64,000 bases of DNA from an uncultured Kiritimatiellota bacterium. GTDB lineage: Bacteria; Verrucomicrobiota; Kiritimatiellia; RFP12; DVOR01. This document shows, one piece after another, positions 1 to 8,977 of the stretch; the stretch's first letter is position 1, and every line of letters starts with the position of its first letter. Under the pieces are notes generated by a model. It saw nothing but the letters and a program-made list of their open reading frames with translations, was not told the DNA's origin and did not search any database. The DNA is taken from positions 44,645-108,644 of the forward strand of contig CALXMT010000002.1 of the NCBI GenBank assembly GCA_944389545.1, read 5' to 3'. The translations under genes and the position numbers were made by a program.

Positions 1-1
1 T

Positions 2-808
2 CTCAAAGCTGCGGTTGTTCGTTATCCGGAAGACCTCTTCAGGACCAACAATTATTGGTGGCGTTACCAATCGGAGGACAAGTGGTTTTGCAGCGATGGC
101 TTCCGGGCCGAGGTGTTTCAGGCCGCGGAGGATAGCCCACTCTTGATGGACATCCTCGTGCAGGCGTTCAGGCTGGAAATGAAGGTATGGCGTGATGGTC
201 GGCCAAAGCCGAAGGTTTCCTATTGGGGGCCGAAGACGATTGGGGAGAAGATGCGAGGCGAGCCGCTTTTTACTTGGGCGGTATGGTCGTTGCGGGACGT
301 CAAAGAGGCGGTCAACGCCCCGCTCTCTAAGCAGGCCTTGCTGAATCTGTTGGCGTCCTTGGACAAAATCGACCCGTTGTTGGGCATGGACTTGCTGAAC
401 CAAAAGGATGCCTCCGGCACCTTGCCGCTCTACTTGGCCATTCAGTTGCGGGAGAACGACGTGGCGGAGGCGATGATACGGCTTTATGGAGGTTTTGCGA
501 TAAAGAAGTTGCGTGGGCGGGACCCTACGGGGAAGATCAAACCCTCCGGCGAGAATCCCAATCAGGAGGCTTTTGACGTCAGCGTGATGGATTGCGCGGT
601 ACTGGCGGACAATGCGGAAATCATCCGTCTGCTGGTCACCCGATTCTCGTGGCCTCTCAAGGAAGAGTCTCTTTGGGGCGGGAATGCGAAGGATTCCCCG
701 TTGAGCAAGGCGGAGTATTATGGTTGTCAAGAGGCCAAGCGCGCATTGATGGAGCTGAACGCCGGCAACACGCAGGCCACATCGAGCGGGGAAGGGATCT
801 GGGAATGA
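2..808 (+). CDS. Ankyrin-like repeat protein, 5' end outside window
   Basis: The reading frame is open from the first bases of the window, so this is the C-terminal ~268 residues of a longer protein. It is paralogous to the next gene: both share a block with FTWAVWSLR or LTWAIWNLR, then NQ-D--GTLPL-LAIQ, then MDCAVLADNAE, then a WGG stretch. The alternation of short helices with GTLPLYLAI and DCAVLADNAEIIRLL resembles ankyrin repeats, which usually mediate protein-protein contacts. It ends in an ATGA overlap with the downstream start, so the two are probably translationally coupled. No catalytic motif is visible. The ankyrin assignment is by eye and moderate; a role in the downstream ABC and membrane-protein operon is inferred from context only. 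Confidence 0.75.
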   Translation, partial: LKAAVVRYPEDLFRTNNYWWRYQSEDKWFCSDGFRAEVFQAAEDSPLLMDILVQAFRLEMKVWRDGRPKPKVSYWGPKTIGEKMRGEPLFTWAVWSLRDVKEAVNAPLSKQALLNLLASLDKIDPLLGMDLLNQKDASGTLPLYLAIQLRENDVAEAMIRLYGGFAIKKLRGRDPTGKIKPSGENPNQEAFDVSVMDCAVLADNAEIIRLLVTRFSWPLKEESLWGGNAKDSPLSKAEYYGCQEAKRALMELNAGNTQATSSGEGIWE

Positions 809-1863
809 GCGTGCGTATGAAAAGGCTTCTTCGCGTAGCGTTGGTGGGGTTGTTGTCCGCTTTGCCGGTCGCCCCCGGGTGGGCGACGCCGCTCACCGAT
901 TGCATCGACCGGGGGCGGCGCGCCGTCTTGGGAAACGACTTCAGCGCGGTAAGTGAGACGGAGCAGGCCGCGTATCTCCTCGCCTGTTACAAGGTGGATC
1001 CCGGTCGTTTCAAGCGAGAGCTTTCCAAGAAGGAACGGAAGCGCCTAAACAAGCAGGACGGAACGTTGATTGAGGACAATCCCGCTTTTGTGTTTGACCT
1101 CGGGCTTTTCACGTTCGTGGAGAGCTTGACTACGTGGAGCAAGACGGAGGCGGAGATCAGGGAGGAGATCCGTGTGCGGGCTGAGGCGCTTGGTTGGATC
1201 CTGTGCGAGGTCTGTAGCGCGACGGAGAATGTGGGCGATACAAAGAACCCGGACTGGAGGACACGGGTTTCGGCTTTTTGGCGTCAAGGACAATCCGTCC
1301 GAGCGGGTGTGCCCATGCCGGGCGAGGACGACGCGGAGCCGTTCTTGACGTGGGCGATTTGGAACCTGCGCGAATCCCCGTCCAACCGCCCCCTCTCGGA
1401 GGAGACCTTGGCCATTGTCATTGGGGCCATCAAAAAGAAGAATGCCGACGTTGCGAAACGGTTATGCAACCAACGGGATCGGCATGGGACGCTTCCCCTG
1501 TTCCTTGCCATCCAAGAGGGGCACAATCAAGTGGCCAAAGCCATCGTTCAAGTTTATGGGCCGGAGGACCTGAAGGCTTTGCGGGGGAACGTGTTCGCGG
1601 GTGATGACGGGATGCGGGTCATGGACTGCGCGGTGCTTGCCGACAACGCGGAGATGGTGGAGTATCTGATTCGCAGTGGATGGGACATCAGTGATGAGCG
1701 CACCTGGGGAGGCCCGTGCGACCCGAATGGACGTCGCCTATCCCCCCTCATAAAGGCCGAGGCCAACGGCAAGCGTAAGGCTAGCCAAAAGCTGCAAGAG
1801 ATCGAATTGTCTCGTGAACGTCAAAAAGAGAAGCAGGAGAAAGGGATATGGAGGCAGTTATGA
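805..1863 (+). CDS. Exported ankyrin-like repeat protein (paralogue of upstream gene)
   Basis: 352 residues. The ATG at 805 overlaps the upstream stop as ATGA and is followed by a clear signal peptide (MKRLLRVALVGLLSALP, ending near GWA), so the protein is exported. The C-terminal half repeats the arrangement of the upstream gene: LTWAIWNLR, GTLPLFLAIQ, MDCAVLADNAE and TWGG, consistent with two to three ankyrin-like helix pairs. The N-terminal half (about residues 30-150) carries charged helices, including a KKERKRLNKQ segment. It ends in another ATGA overlap with the large membrane protein gene at 1860. An internal ATG at 817 (MKR) could be the start if the coupling is not used. Exported ankyrin proteins suggest a periplasmic scaffold, but partner and function are unknown. 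Confidence 0.8.
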   Translation: MSVRMKRLLRVALVGLLSALPVAPGWATPLTDCIDRGRRAVLGNDFSAVSETEQAAYLLACYKVDPGRFKRELSKKERKRLNKQDGTLIEDNPAFVFDLGLFTFVESLTTWSKTEAEIREEIRVRAEALGWILCEVCSATENVGDTKNPDWRTRVSAFWRQGQSVRAGVPMPGEDDAEPFLTWAIWNLRESPSNRPLSEETLAIVIGAIKKKNADVAKRLCNQRDRHGTLPLFLAIQEGHNQVAKAIVQVYGPEDLKALRGNVFAGDDGMRVMDCAVLADNAEMVEYLIRSGWDISDERTWGGPCDPNGRRLSPLIKAEANGKRKASQKLQEIELSRERQKEKQEKGIWRQL

Positions 1864-4436
1864 ATGCATTGAAGGCGTCGCGATGGATGATTGCCGCGTT
1901 TCTGAGCGTCGGCTTGGGGTTTGCGCCGCTTGTCGGCGCCGCTGAGACAAAAGTTACCGACGGATTGACCTTCGAGGCAAAGCGCGATGGGACCTACAAG
2001 TTGATCGACATCGATCGTACCCGGCGTTATTCCGTTATTGATTTGACTGAGGAGGCCTTGCGGGAGAGTTGCGGAGAGGGCATCATCGTCTCGGAGCTTT
2101 CAACCGAAGAGAAAGCGGTCAACGTTGGCGAGGACAAAGAGGATCTTTATCTGTTCGGCAAAGTGTTCGTGAAGCGCTTGGTCCTGCCTGGCTCCATTGA
2201 GAAGGTCGAGACGGTTAGCTTCACGGACATCAAAGGGCTGGAGGTCATCGAGTTCTCTGGGAGGGTTCCCTCCTTCGAAGAAGAGAAGGGGTGGTTCTTT
2301 TACGAGGACGACTGGCGCAACAAGTTGCAATATGTCGTCTTTCACGACGAGGTTGCACCCGAGAGGCTGAACTCCGTACTCTCCGGCGTGCCGATCATCG
2401 AGTTCGCGCCGACGGCTCGCTTCGAGGGGGAGTTGCTGGACAAGAACTCGGGCCGCGCCAAAGGCCTCTTGGCCAAAGCTGGGGCGCTTACGCGTCTGGT
2501 GGTGCCATATAGCCTCGCCGTCCGGCTGGATATCCCGTGGCGCACCTACATCGCACGCTCGCCGTTGGCCGACAAAGAGGTGGTCTCGCAGCCCAGCGCC
2601 AACGAATCCGGCGCGGATGGGACGGACGGCAGTGCGGTCTGTCTGTTGAACTGCGACGAAGACGGGGAGATTTCGGACGCTGTGACGGATATCCGCCTGG
2701 ACGCGTTGCAGGGAAGTGTCGAGGAGCGCATTTATCTGCCCACGCTCTTTCGCCGCTTTGTCGATCCCTACGTTGATCTTAGCCGTTATGAGGGGCGGTT
2801 GTGGCTCAAGCGTGACACTGTGCAGTTTTATCCGGACATCACGCAACGGATCGCGGACACGCGGAAGGCGGACCAACTCTTCCCCACGATTTTCAAGTAT
2901 GCCCAGGTCACCGCAACCTCGCCTTATCAGGGGTTGACCCTGCGCGCTGTCGCCGTCAATGAACTGGGCGAGAAGATCGGTAAAGAAATCGGTTCTGACG
3001 ATCCGACGCTGCATGGTCTTGCCTACAATACTTCCCTGTCCTTGGAGATGGGAAAACGCTTCGTGCTTTTCACCACGATGGCGTTGCCGACCGGGCAACA
3101 CGTGCCGGTCTTTATTGATGGGGGGCGAAACGAGGCGGAGCTCTTTTTCCGCACCCCGGAGCAAAAGCCGTGGTTCCTTTCCGCTCTCTGTTGGATGGTG
3201 GGCATCATGTTGGGCTTGGCCTTCGTGATTGGGGCCATCTTGGTGTTGTTCCGGGACTCTTGGCTGGACCGTGTCGTCGCGCGGCCCTTTTTGGAGGCGC
3301 CGTGGTGGAAGCAGGCGCTCTTTGCGCTGAGCCTTCTTTTGTTGGTGTTGGGCGCGCACGGCGTGCTGGCGAACTTGGTCCAGGTCTATCTCTGGGCGCC
3401 CGTCGTCCAATACGTCAACAACTCGTTCATCTCCTCCTTGGTCATCTCCATCACTACGACCTTGCTACAGATGGGGCTTGGGTTACTCAAGGGCATTTCC
3501 ATCCAGCCTTTCGGCATTGGTGTGGACTTGGAGCATGTCATCGAGCCGTGCACGGATTTGTTGGCGCGCGTGGGATGGGTCAGCTGGATTTCCACCGGCG
3601 TGCTTGCCTTCTTGCGTGTGCTGAGTGAGATGTTGCGAGAGTTTGGGACGGTACTGTGGGTGTTCACCGGCGCGTTGGTGACGATGCTTGCCCTGCCGTT
3701 TAACGCTTGGCAACGGCTTCAGGCGCGTTGGCCTTGGTTCCGCGCCGCGGTCGGCACGCTCTTCTTCCTAACGTTGGGGTTGCCGGTCTTCCTTGCGTGT
3801 TGCTCGTGGCTCTCCTTGCAGCTGATGACGCACGCGGGGAACACCTTCAACGATGCGTTGGCCACCTTCAAGTGCTTGGTGGACGCCTTTTCGTTCCAGG
3901 CCTTCCTGTCGCTGGATGGCATCCAATCGCTCACGATGTTGCTCACCGATGCCATGACGGAGTTGACCGCGGCGGCGATCACATATGTCATGACCAAGGT
4001 CTTCGACTGCTTCTTGGTCCCGATTGGGCTGTTGTGGCTGAGTTTGCGCGTCCTGAAGAAGTTCGGCGTTGTCAAAGACCTGAACTTGCGGACGTTCCTT
4101 GAGAAGGATCGCTTCCAAAAGCGCTTTCTGCCCGAGCGTGAGGCGAAGGAACCGGCGTTGCCGGCCGTGGACGCCGCCGTACCCCTACCTGCGCCGGACA
4201 CCGCCATCGATTCCGGCACGGCGCCAAAGCCTGTCGCGGAACCTGTACCTGCTTCTGATGTCGCCGTCAACTCTGGCTCAGCGGCAAAGCCTGTCGCGGA
4301 ACCTGTACCTGCTTCTGATGCCGCCGTCGACCCTGGTTCGGAAGCAAAACCTGTTGCGGGACCTGCATCGGTGCCGACGGAGCCGACTCCTGGATGTCAC
4401 AGCCCAAAAGAGGAGAACAATCATGTCAAAGCATGA
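1860..4436 (+). CDS. Large polytopic membrane protein with periplasmic N-terminal region and repetitive C-terminal tail
   Basis: About 858 residues, family not recognised. An N-terminal signal segment (SRWMIAAFLSVGLGFAP, ending near GAA) is followed by a ~400-residue hydrophilic region. Part of this (roughly 100-160) reads like leucine-rich, beta-rich units (LVLPGSIEKV, LEVIEFSG). From about 440 to 770 there are some eight or more strongly hydrophobic segments, making an integral inner-membrane domain. The last ~85 residues are a Pro/Ala/Val-rich tail made of 20-residue repeats encoded by a 60-bp DNA repeat. The start at 1860 gives an ATGA overlap with the previous gene; an ATG at 1848 is the alternative and has a better-spaced AGGAGA. 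The gene overlaps the next by 14 bases. It could be the central membrane component of the system encoded here, but that is inference. Confidence 0.85.
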   Translation: MNALKASRWMIAAFLSVGLGFAPLVGAAETKVTDGLTFEAKRDGTYKLIDIDRTRRYSVIDLTEEALRESCGEGIIVSELSTEEKAVNVGEDKEDLYLFGKVFVKRLVLPGSIEKVETVSFTDIKGLEVIEFSGRVPSFEEEKGWFFYEDDWRNKLQYVVFHDEVAPERLNSVLSGVPIIEFAPTARFEGELLDKNSGRAKGLLAKAGALTRLVVPYSLAVRLDIPWRTYIARSPLADKEVVSQPSANESGADGTDGSAVCLLNCDEDGEISDAVTDIRLDALQGSVEERIYLPTLFRRFVDPYVDLSRYEGRLWLKRDTVQFYPDITQRIADTRKADQLFPTIFKYAQVTATSPYQGLTLRAVAVNELGEKIGKEIGSDDPTLHGLAYNTSLSLEMGKRFVLFTTMALPTGQHVPVFIDGGRNEAELFFRTPEQKPWFLSALCWMVGIMLGLAFVIGAILVLFRDSWLDRVVARPFLEAPWWKQALFALSLLLLVLGAHGVLANLVQVYLWAPVVQYVNNSFISSLVISITTTLLQMGLGLLKGISIQPFGIGVDLEHVIEPCTDLLARVGWVSWISTGVLAFLRVLSEMLREFGTVLWVFTGALVTMLALPFNAWQRLQARWPWFRAAVGTLFFLTLGLPVFLACCSWLSLQLMTHAGNTFNDALATFKCLVDAFSFQAFLSLDGIQSLTMLLTDAMTELTAAAITYVMTKVFDCFLVPIGLLWLSLRVLKKFGVVKDLNLRTFLEKDRFQKRFLPEREAKEPALPAVDAAVPLPAPDTAIDSGTAPKPVAEPVPASDVAVNSGSAAKPVAEPVPASDAAVDPGSEAKPVAGPASVPTEPTPGCHSPKEENNHVKA
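4186..4370 (+). repeat. In-frame 60-bp tandem repeat in the C-terminal tail of the membrane protein
   Basis: The sequence beginning AAAGCCTGTCGCGGAACC recurs at 4226 and 4286, with a diverged third copy at 4346, a period of 60 bp or 20 codons. It encodes units of the type KPVAEPVPASD. The two complete copies are almost identical, pointing to recent duplication. Copy number could vary between strains without breaking the frame. Confidence 0.85.
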
Positions 4437-5898
4437 TAAGAGAAAGTTGGTACGTAAGTGTTCGAAAGTGTGGCGGGATTACGGGCGTTTTCTGTCCGTC
4501 TTGGGGTGCGTCTCCTTGGTGGTTCTGGGCGCCCTTGGCCTCTGGGTTTTGAGGAGCGAGCCGAAAGAGATTGAAGAGGTTCCCGTGGAGCTTATCCCGG
4601 GCGGGTTGCCCCGTCCGAAGGGGGCCGCGCCGGTCTATGATGCCGAGAAAGCCGCGGACCATGCCGCAATCTTTCTGTTGCGCTTCCAGCGCTACAACGA
4701 CTTCCGAAAGATTGATATGACCAATCAGGCGTTCGCGAATGCCTTCCTCCGGACGGACATGGCAAAGTCGGAACTCAGCAACAAGGCGGTCTTGGAGGAT
4801 CTCGCCTGGGCGTGGGCACGGTATCCAGGCCGAGAGGCGAAGCAGGCGAACCCAGACAGCGCCGGCTACTATTGGTGGTTCTATCGGCATACCGCGGGAG
4901 GGCGGACCAACTTCCTCTTGCTCGCCGAGCCCGCAACCGGACTCCGGGCTGACCCATGGCTCTTTGCCTATGGCAATGAAATGGCGTTGCTGAATGGCCT
5001 CCGTAAGGAGTTGCTCCGCCCCCTCTCTGAAGAAGATGCCGAGGCGGTCATCCGCATGCTTAACACGACAGAGGACAATCGGTTGGGGACGGCGTTGGTT
5101 GACTTCCTCGCCCCGAAGTATGCACGCCCGAAGAAGCAAGCGCCCATTGAGGCAACCCTCGCACAGAAGACCCTGCGAGCCTTCCAGCGGGACTTGCTGA
5201 ATGCCGAACGTGCAAATGCCGGGAAGCCCTTGACGGTGGAGCAGGTCGATGCCTGTTGGGAGCGGAACCTGCCGAAGGGCAAGGAGGGGGAGATCATGCG
5301 CGAAAAGGCAGTCTTCACTTTCACCGGGTCTGGATCGTTTGCCCGGTTGCATCTGGCGTTGAGGCGCGAGGACGGGAAGAGTTACGCCGTGCTCAGCTCC
5401 ATCTCCCTGGAACCCGATGGGGAGCCGGTGGAAGGGGGCCGCAACCATATCCTGGAGACGGTCAATCACGCGTTTCCCGTACGAGGCGAACCTGTCGCCT
5501 CAAAGGAGGTGGCTCAGGCGCTTCAAGCGGGCGGGGAACAAGAGTTTGAGGCGGTCTGGGAGGTCGTCCGTGCGATTTGCCAAGAGCCGGCCTTCGCCAA
5601 TCAGTGGCCGGCCTCGAACGTCATCCGTCTTCGCCTTCGCCAGCAGGGAATGGGGCAGGCGCTTGAGGACAAGTCTTGGGTGCTCTATCCGAACGATGCG
5701 GGCGTGATTTACCTTTGCCGCTTCCCAGTGGCCAACATGGATTCCGAGTCCGCGGTCGGCGTGAAGGCCGATTTGGTTGCGCCCCTATTGGCGCCGAAGT
5801 GCACTCCCGTCAAGCCGACAGAAGCCACTTCGGGCTCTGTCCCGCTCGCCATTGACGTGGCGAATTGGGAAGACAGTCAACCTTTGTCTCGCAATTGA
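4423..5898 (+). CDS. Membrane-anchored protein of unknown family
   Basis: 491 residues from the ATG at 4423, which has AGAGGAGA about 8 bases upstream. The frame is open further 5', but that part only shadows the repetitive end of the previous gene. One transmembrane helix lies near residues 22-42 (VLGCVSLVVLGALGLWVL) after a basic N-terminus, giving a type II topology with a ~450-residue soluble domain on the outer face. The domain is rich in Trp, Tyr and Ala and holds no motif I can name. It overlaps the previous gene by 14 bases and lies 32 bp before the next, so it belongs to the same operon. The downstream ABC transporter suggests envelope work; nothing in the sequence fixes an enzymatic role. 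Confidence 0.8.
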   Translation: MSKHDKRKLVRKCSKVWRDYGRFLSVLGCVSLVVLGALGLWVLRSEPKEIEEVPVELIPGGLPRPKGAAPVYDAEKAADHAAIFLLRFQRYNDFRKIDMTNQAFANAFLRTDMAKSELSNKAVLEDLAWAWARYPGREAKQANPDSAGYYWWFYRHTAGGRTNFLLLAEPATGLRADPWLFAYGNEMALLNGLRKELLRPLSEEDAEAVIRMLNTTEDNRLGTALVDFLAPKYARPKKQAPIEATLAQKTLRAFQRDLLNAERANAGKPLTVEQVDACWERNLPKGKEGEIMREKAVFTFTGSGSFARLHLALRREDGKSYAVLSSISLEPDGEPVEGGRNHILETVNHAFPVRGEPVASKEVAQALQAGGEQEFEAVWEVVRAICQEPAFANQWPASNVIRLRLRQQGMGQALEDKSWVLYPNDAGVIYLCRFPVANMDSESAVGVKADLVAPLLAPKCTPVKPTEATSGSVPLAIDVANWEDSQPLSRN

Positions 5899-5930
5899 GA
5901 ACCACTCCTACAATCAAGAAAGGATCGAGT

Positions 5931-7811
5931 ATGAAAAGCACTTTCTTAGCATGGGTTTGCGGCCTCATCGGGGCCGTTGGCATCAGTTTGCCGGCATACG
6001 CGGACGGCACATTTGTCCCCTCCGGCACCTGGCCGAAACGTACTGCAGACATTGATCGGGAAACGCGCCTCCAAGAGTGGAAGGAGTTTTGGACGCCGGG
6101 GAAAAAGGTGAGTTACGATGTTTCCTACACGCTGGTCGGCGACTTTAAGGTCGCTGGGTTGGATGGGTTGCCTGCGAGCATTCGTTATTTGGTCACGGAT
6201 GCAAATGAAAACCTGCCTTTCACCGTGGGCGTGAATGGGACTCAGACCGCGACAGTTTTGCCGCTTGCTGCGTCTCTCAAAACGGGACTCTGGCAATGGT
6301 TTGGCTATGACGATAATGGGACCTTTCGTATGGGGGCGCAAGCAACACTCGGCGACAACAAGATGATGCGTAACGCAATGGGTCGGTACGTTACGCGTGT
6401 CGCCGCGCGCGCGGGTTCCTCCCAATACGATGAGTTGCGTGAAAACTACAAGAAAGAGCATTGGGCGATAACGGCGTGGTTTAGTGAACGTGTCCCTTGG
6501 GGAAAACTTCATGAGCAAATGAATGACCTCGACCAAAAACAGAAAGAGGCGTGGAACAGTGCTTTCGGAGACTATAAGACCTACTCGGATGGTGACGAGA
6601 GTACCGTGTTCATCGACCCGCGTCACGATGCACGATTCGGGCGTGAATTGCGCGAGGTTCAGTTGTATGGCGAAGTCCAAAACGCGACGCTGAGCTTCGT
6701 GGAGGAGTTCGATGGGCGTCTTCTGTTCCTCTACGCTCAACCGAAAGCAAAGACCTATTCTGTCCCATTCGTCGAAATCATGGAAGGCCTTTCCATTTAC
6801 TATGGGGAGAATGGCGAAGAGAAGTTGGACGAGGTTTGCGCTAAAAAGATGAAGGCCATCCACGACCACTTGAGCCCTCATTCCGAAGCGTCCGTGAATG
6901 CGTGGCGCAAACGCGTCGAGAAGCGTCGTACGATTTGTCGGAACCGTTCAGAGCTCATTCGGTCAATCGAGGCCGATTTGCGTGACCGTGGGGTCTATTC
7001 CGTCGCGAATCTCTATTGTGAACTTGGCGCTTACCAAGGCAATACTGAAATCTGGGTGCCCGAGATGACAGATACCGACCGAGAGAGCCTGGAATCCATG
7101 TCCGATGTGCTTTTCATCGACGTTAATCGCGGGAACGTCCCCAATGGCCCCGCGCTTATCTGGGGTGTTGAACGTCTGAAGGAGGGTGGGACCCTGGAGT
7201 TCAACGTCAATTGCGAGGGGCGTCACCCCAGTGCTTCGTGGGCGTTTCCCGGTGCCATCTTCAACCAATACATGCACCGCGATTGGTTGGATTATGAGTT
7301 CTCTGGGGATTCTTCCGTGGTTGTGACCCGCGAGGAGGATGATACGTACAATGGACGCGAATGTTACGTGTTGCGTATCGAGAAGGGGAGCAATCAGTTG
7401 CGGGAATGGCAGTGGGACGAGAAGACGCACACGGCCAAACCGATCGGCCCTATGCGTTCCAAGCAGACGAAGTTGGAATTGCGTCCCAAACTCGGGGTCG
7501 CCAACCGCCCGACCTTTGAGTGGGCGGGTACCTTCAAGCGCGAGGGCGATGAATTGTTGAATAAAATCTACATTGACAAAGCGAGCGGGCAGATTCTCTT
7601 CTTTCGGATTCCGCTCATTGCGAAAATCGGAAACATGGACAATCTGGTGGTTGGGGATGCCGTTGAAGGCTTGAAACTCGCTCCCAATTCCACCGTGGAG
7701 GTGGACTTCAGCGTCACCTTGCAGCCGGACGATGGCCGTAACTGGGGGTTCTTGCGCAAAAAAGTCCAAGAGGAGCACCCGCTCTATTCCACCATGTCGG
7801 AGCTGCTGTGA
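5931..7811 (+). CDS. Secreted protein of unknown family
   Basis: 626 residues from the ATG at 5931, with AAGAAAGGA about 6 bases upstream. The N-terminus is a typical signal peptide (FLAWVCGLIGAVGISLPAYA, cleavage predicted after AYA), so the mature protein is periplasmic or outer-surface. The rest is soluble, of mixed alpha/beta character, with a charged helical stretch around residues 255-320 and a beta-rich C-terminal half. No catalytic signature, lipobox or repeat was found. The stop overlaps the GTG start of the ABC ATPase as GTGA, so production of this protein is probably coupled to that of the transporter. It could be a substrate, a binding protein or an accessory factor of that transporter; this is inference from position. 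Confidence 0.8.
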   Translation: MKSTFLAWVCGLIGAVGISLPAYADGTFVPSGTWPKRTADIDRETRLQEWKEFWTPGKKVSYDVSYTLVGDFKVAGLDGLPASIRYLVTDANENLPFTVGVNGTQTATVLPLAASLKTGLWQWFGYDDNGTFRMGAQATLGDNKMMRNAMGRYVTRVAARAGSSQYDELRENYKKEHWAITAWFSERVPWGKLHEQMNDLDQKQKEAWNSAFGDYKTYSDGDESTVFIDPRHDARFGRELREVQLYGEVQNATLSFVEEFDGRLLFLYAQPKAKTYSVPFVEIMEGLSIYYGENGEEKLDEVCAKKMKAIHDHLSPHSEASVNAWRKRVEKRRTICRNRSELIRSIEADLRDRGVYSVANLYCELGAYQGNTEIWVPEMTDTDRESLESMSDVLFIDVNRGNVPNGPALIWGVERLKEGGTLEFNVNCEGRHPSASWAFPGAIFNQYMHRDWLDYEFSGDSSVVVTREEDDTYNGRECYVLRIEKGSNQLREWQWDEKTHTAKPIGPMRSKQTKLELRPKLGVANRPTFEWAGTFKREGDELLNKIYIDKASGQILFFRIPLIAKIGNMDNLVVGDAVEGLKLAPNSTVEVDFSVTLQPDDGRNWGFLRKKVQEEHPLYSTMSELL

Positions 7812-8962
7812 CAATGAGTGCGAGTCTTCGGGAAACGTCTCCATCCGCCCTTGTCCTTGCGGAGGCAAACCCGAATCGAAAGGGTTTGCTGTCCGCGGGG
7901 GACATGGAGTCCCAACTCCCCTCTTATGGGTTTTTGGTCGAGGGGCTTCGCGTGACGCCCTCGACTTCCCCATGGGAATGGGTCCGCAGGAGGGTGGCGG
8001 GGATATTGTTGATGGCCTTGCCGGAGCGCCCCAACGCCCCGTTGCCGTCATCCGTCAATTTTGACGCGGGGGACGGCGCGGCCGTGATGCGAGCGATTGC
8101 CGAAGCTCGGGAGGGGGGGCGCCTCTGGAACCTCGTGCGCGGGGTACTTGGCGGTGTGCGACGGAAAGTCTGCGAGTGGGATAGGTCGGCACCTTGGACC
8201 CCGATTATCCGGGTTCCGGGTACGTTGCGAATTGGCCCCGGCATCCACATTGTGCGAGGGAGGAGTGGGCATGGGAAGAGCCTGTTGCTTAGTTTGCTGG
8301 CCGGGTATCCGATCCCTGGCGCCCAGATTCAGGCTACTCGGTTTTATGCTTGCCGTCGAGACCTCTCCGCACATCGCCGCTGGTATCCGTTTCGGAAATC
8401 GGGAACCCTTCCCGTTCGCAGAGAACTCTGTAAACTCTATCGCAAGGTTCCTTGCATCTTTCTTCCCCAGACACTGCCCATTGTGCCAAAGGGACAGATG
8501 ACCGTCGCGAGGTTGCTTTCCATCGTTTCGGATGGTATCTGCGCGATTCGCGGGGTTTCCCGCGCACGTCACGCCAATCTGCGGAAACTGTTGCGTGCCG
8601 TTCTTGGCGACAGCGCAAAGTGGCAGGACGATATACTCGCCTTGTTGTACAAGGACGTGAACGCGCTCTCCGGCGGCGAACGGCGGCGCGTGGAAGTCAT
8701 CGCCAGGCTCATCGGCCTGAAGAAGTTGCTCACCCCTGGGTCTGTCTTGATTATGGACGAGCCGACAACCGGGCTGGACGAGGAGAACGCCCGGGAGTTT
8801 TTTAGGCTGATAGAGACCGTCTGCGATGATTCCGTCACCGTCCTCATCGCCACGCACGAGAAGGAGTCCGTTGTCTCGCGTCGGTCGACCATTTTCGTGC
8901 GCAGACGGGATTCACGGCGGGGACAGCCGCTCATCTATATTCGGCAACGCGCTGAGGCTTGA
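7808..8962 (+). CDS. ABC transporter ATP-binding protein with N-terminal extension
   Basis: 384 residues. ATP-binding subunit of an ABC transporter. Visible motifs are Walker A GRSGHGKS (151-158), a Q-loop glutamine in FLPQTLP (221), the ABC signature LSGGE (287-291), Walker B VLIMDE with the D-loop PTTGLD (313-324), and the H-loop histidine in IATHEK (350). All catalytic residues are present. Unusually, ~140 residues precede the nucleotide-binding domain; they are not a known domain to me and are partly basic and Trp-rich (WEWVRRR). The GTG at 7808 makes a GTGA overlap with the previous gene and has GGAG 6 bases upstream; ATG 7814 is the alternative. The permease gene follows 15 bp later. 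ABCG/White-like half-transporters also put the ATPase first, but here it is a separate polypeptide. Confidence 0.92.
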   Translation: MTMSASLRETSPSALVLAEANPNRKGLLSAGDMESQLPSYGFLVEGLRVTPSTSPWEWVRRRVAGILLMALPERPNAPLPSSVNFDAGDGAAVMRAIAEAREGGRLWNLVRGVLGGVRRKVCEWDRSAPWTPIIRVPGTLRIGPGIHIVRGRSGHGKSLLLSLLAGYPIPGAQIQATRFYACRRDLSAHRRWYPFRKSGTLPVRRELCKLYRKVPCIFLPQTLPIVPKGQMTVARLLSIVSDGICAIRGVSRARHANLRKLLRAVLGDSAKWQDDILALLYKDVNALSGGERRRVEVIARLIGLKKLLTPGSVLIMDEPTTGLDEENAREFFRLIETVCDDSVTVLIATHEKESVVSRRSTIFVRRRDSRRGQPLIYIRQRAEA

Positions 8963-8977
8963 GACAAGGGGAACGCG

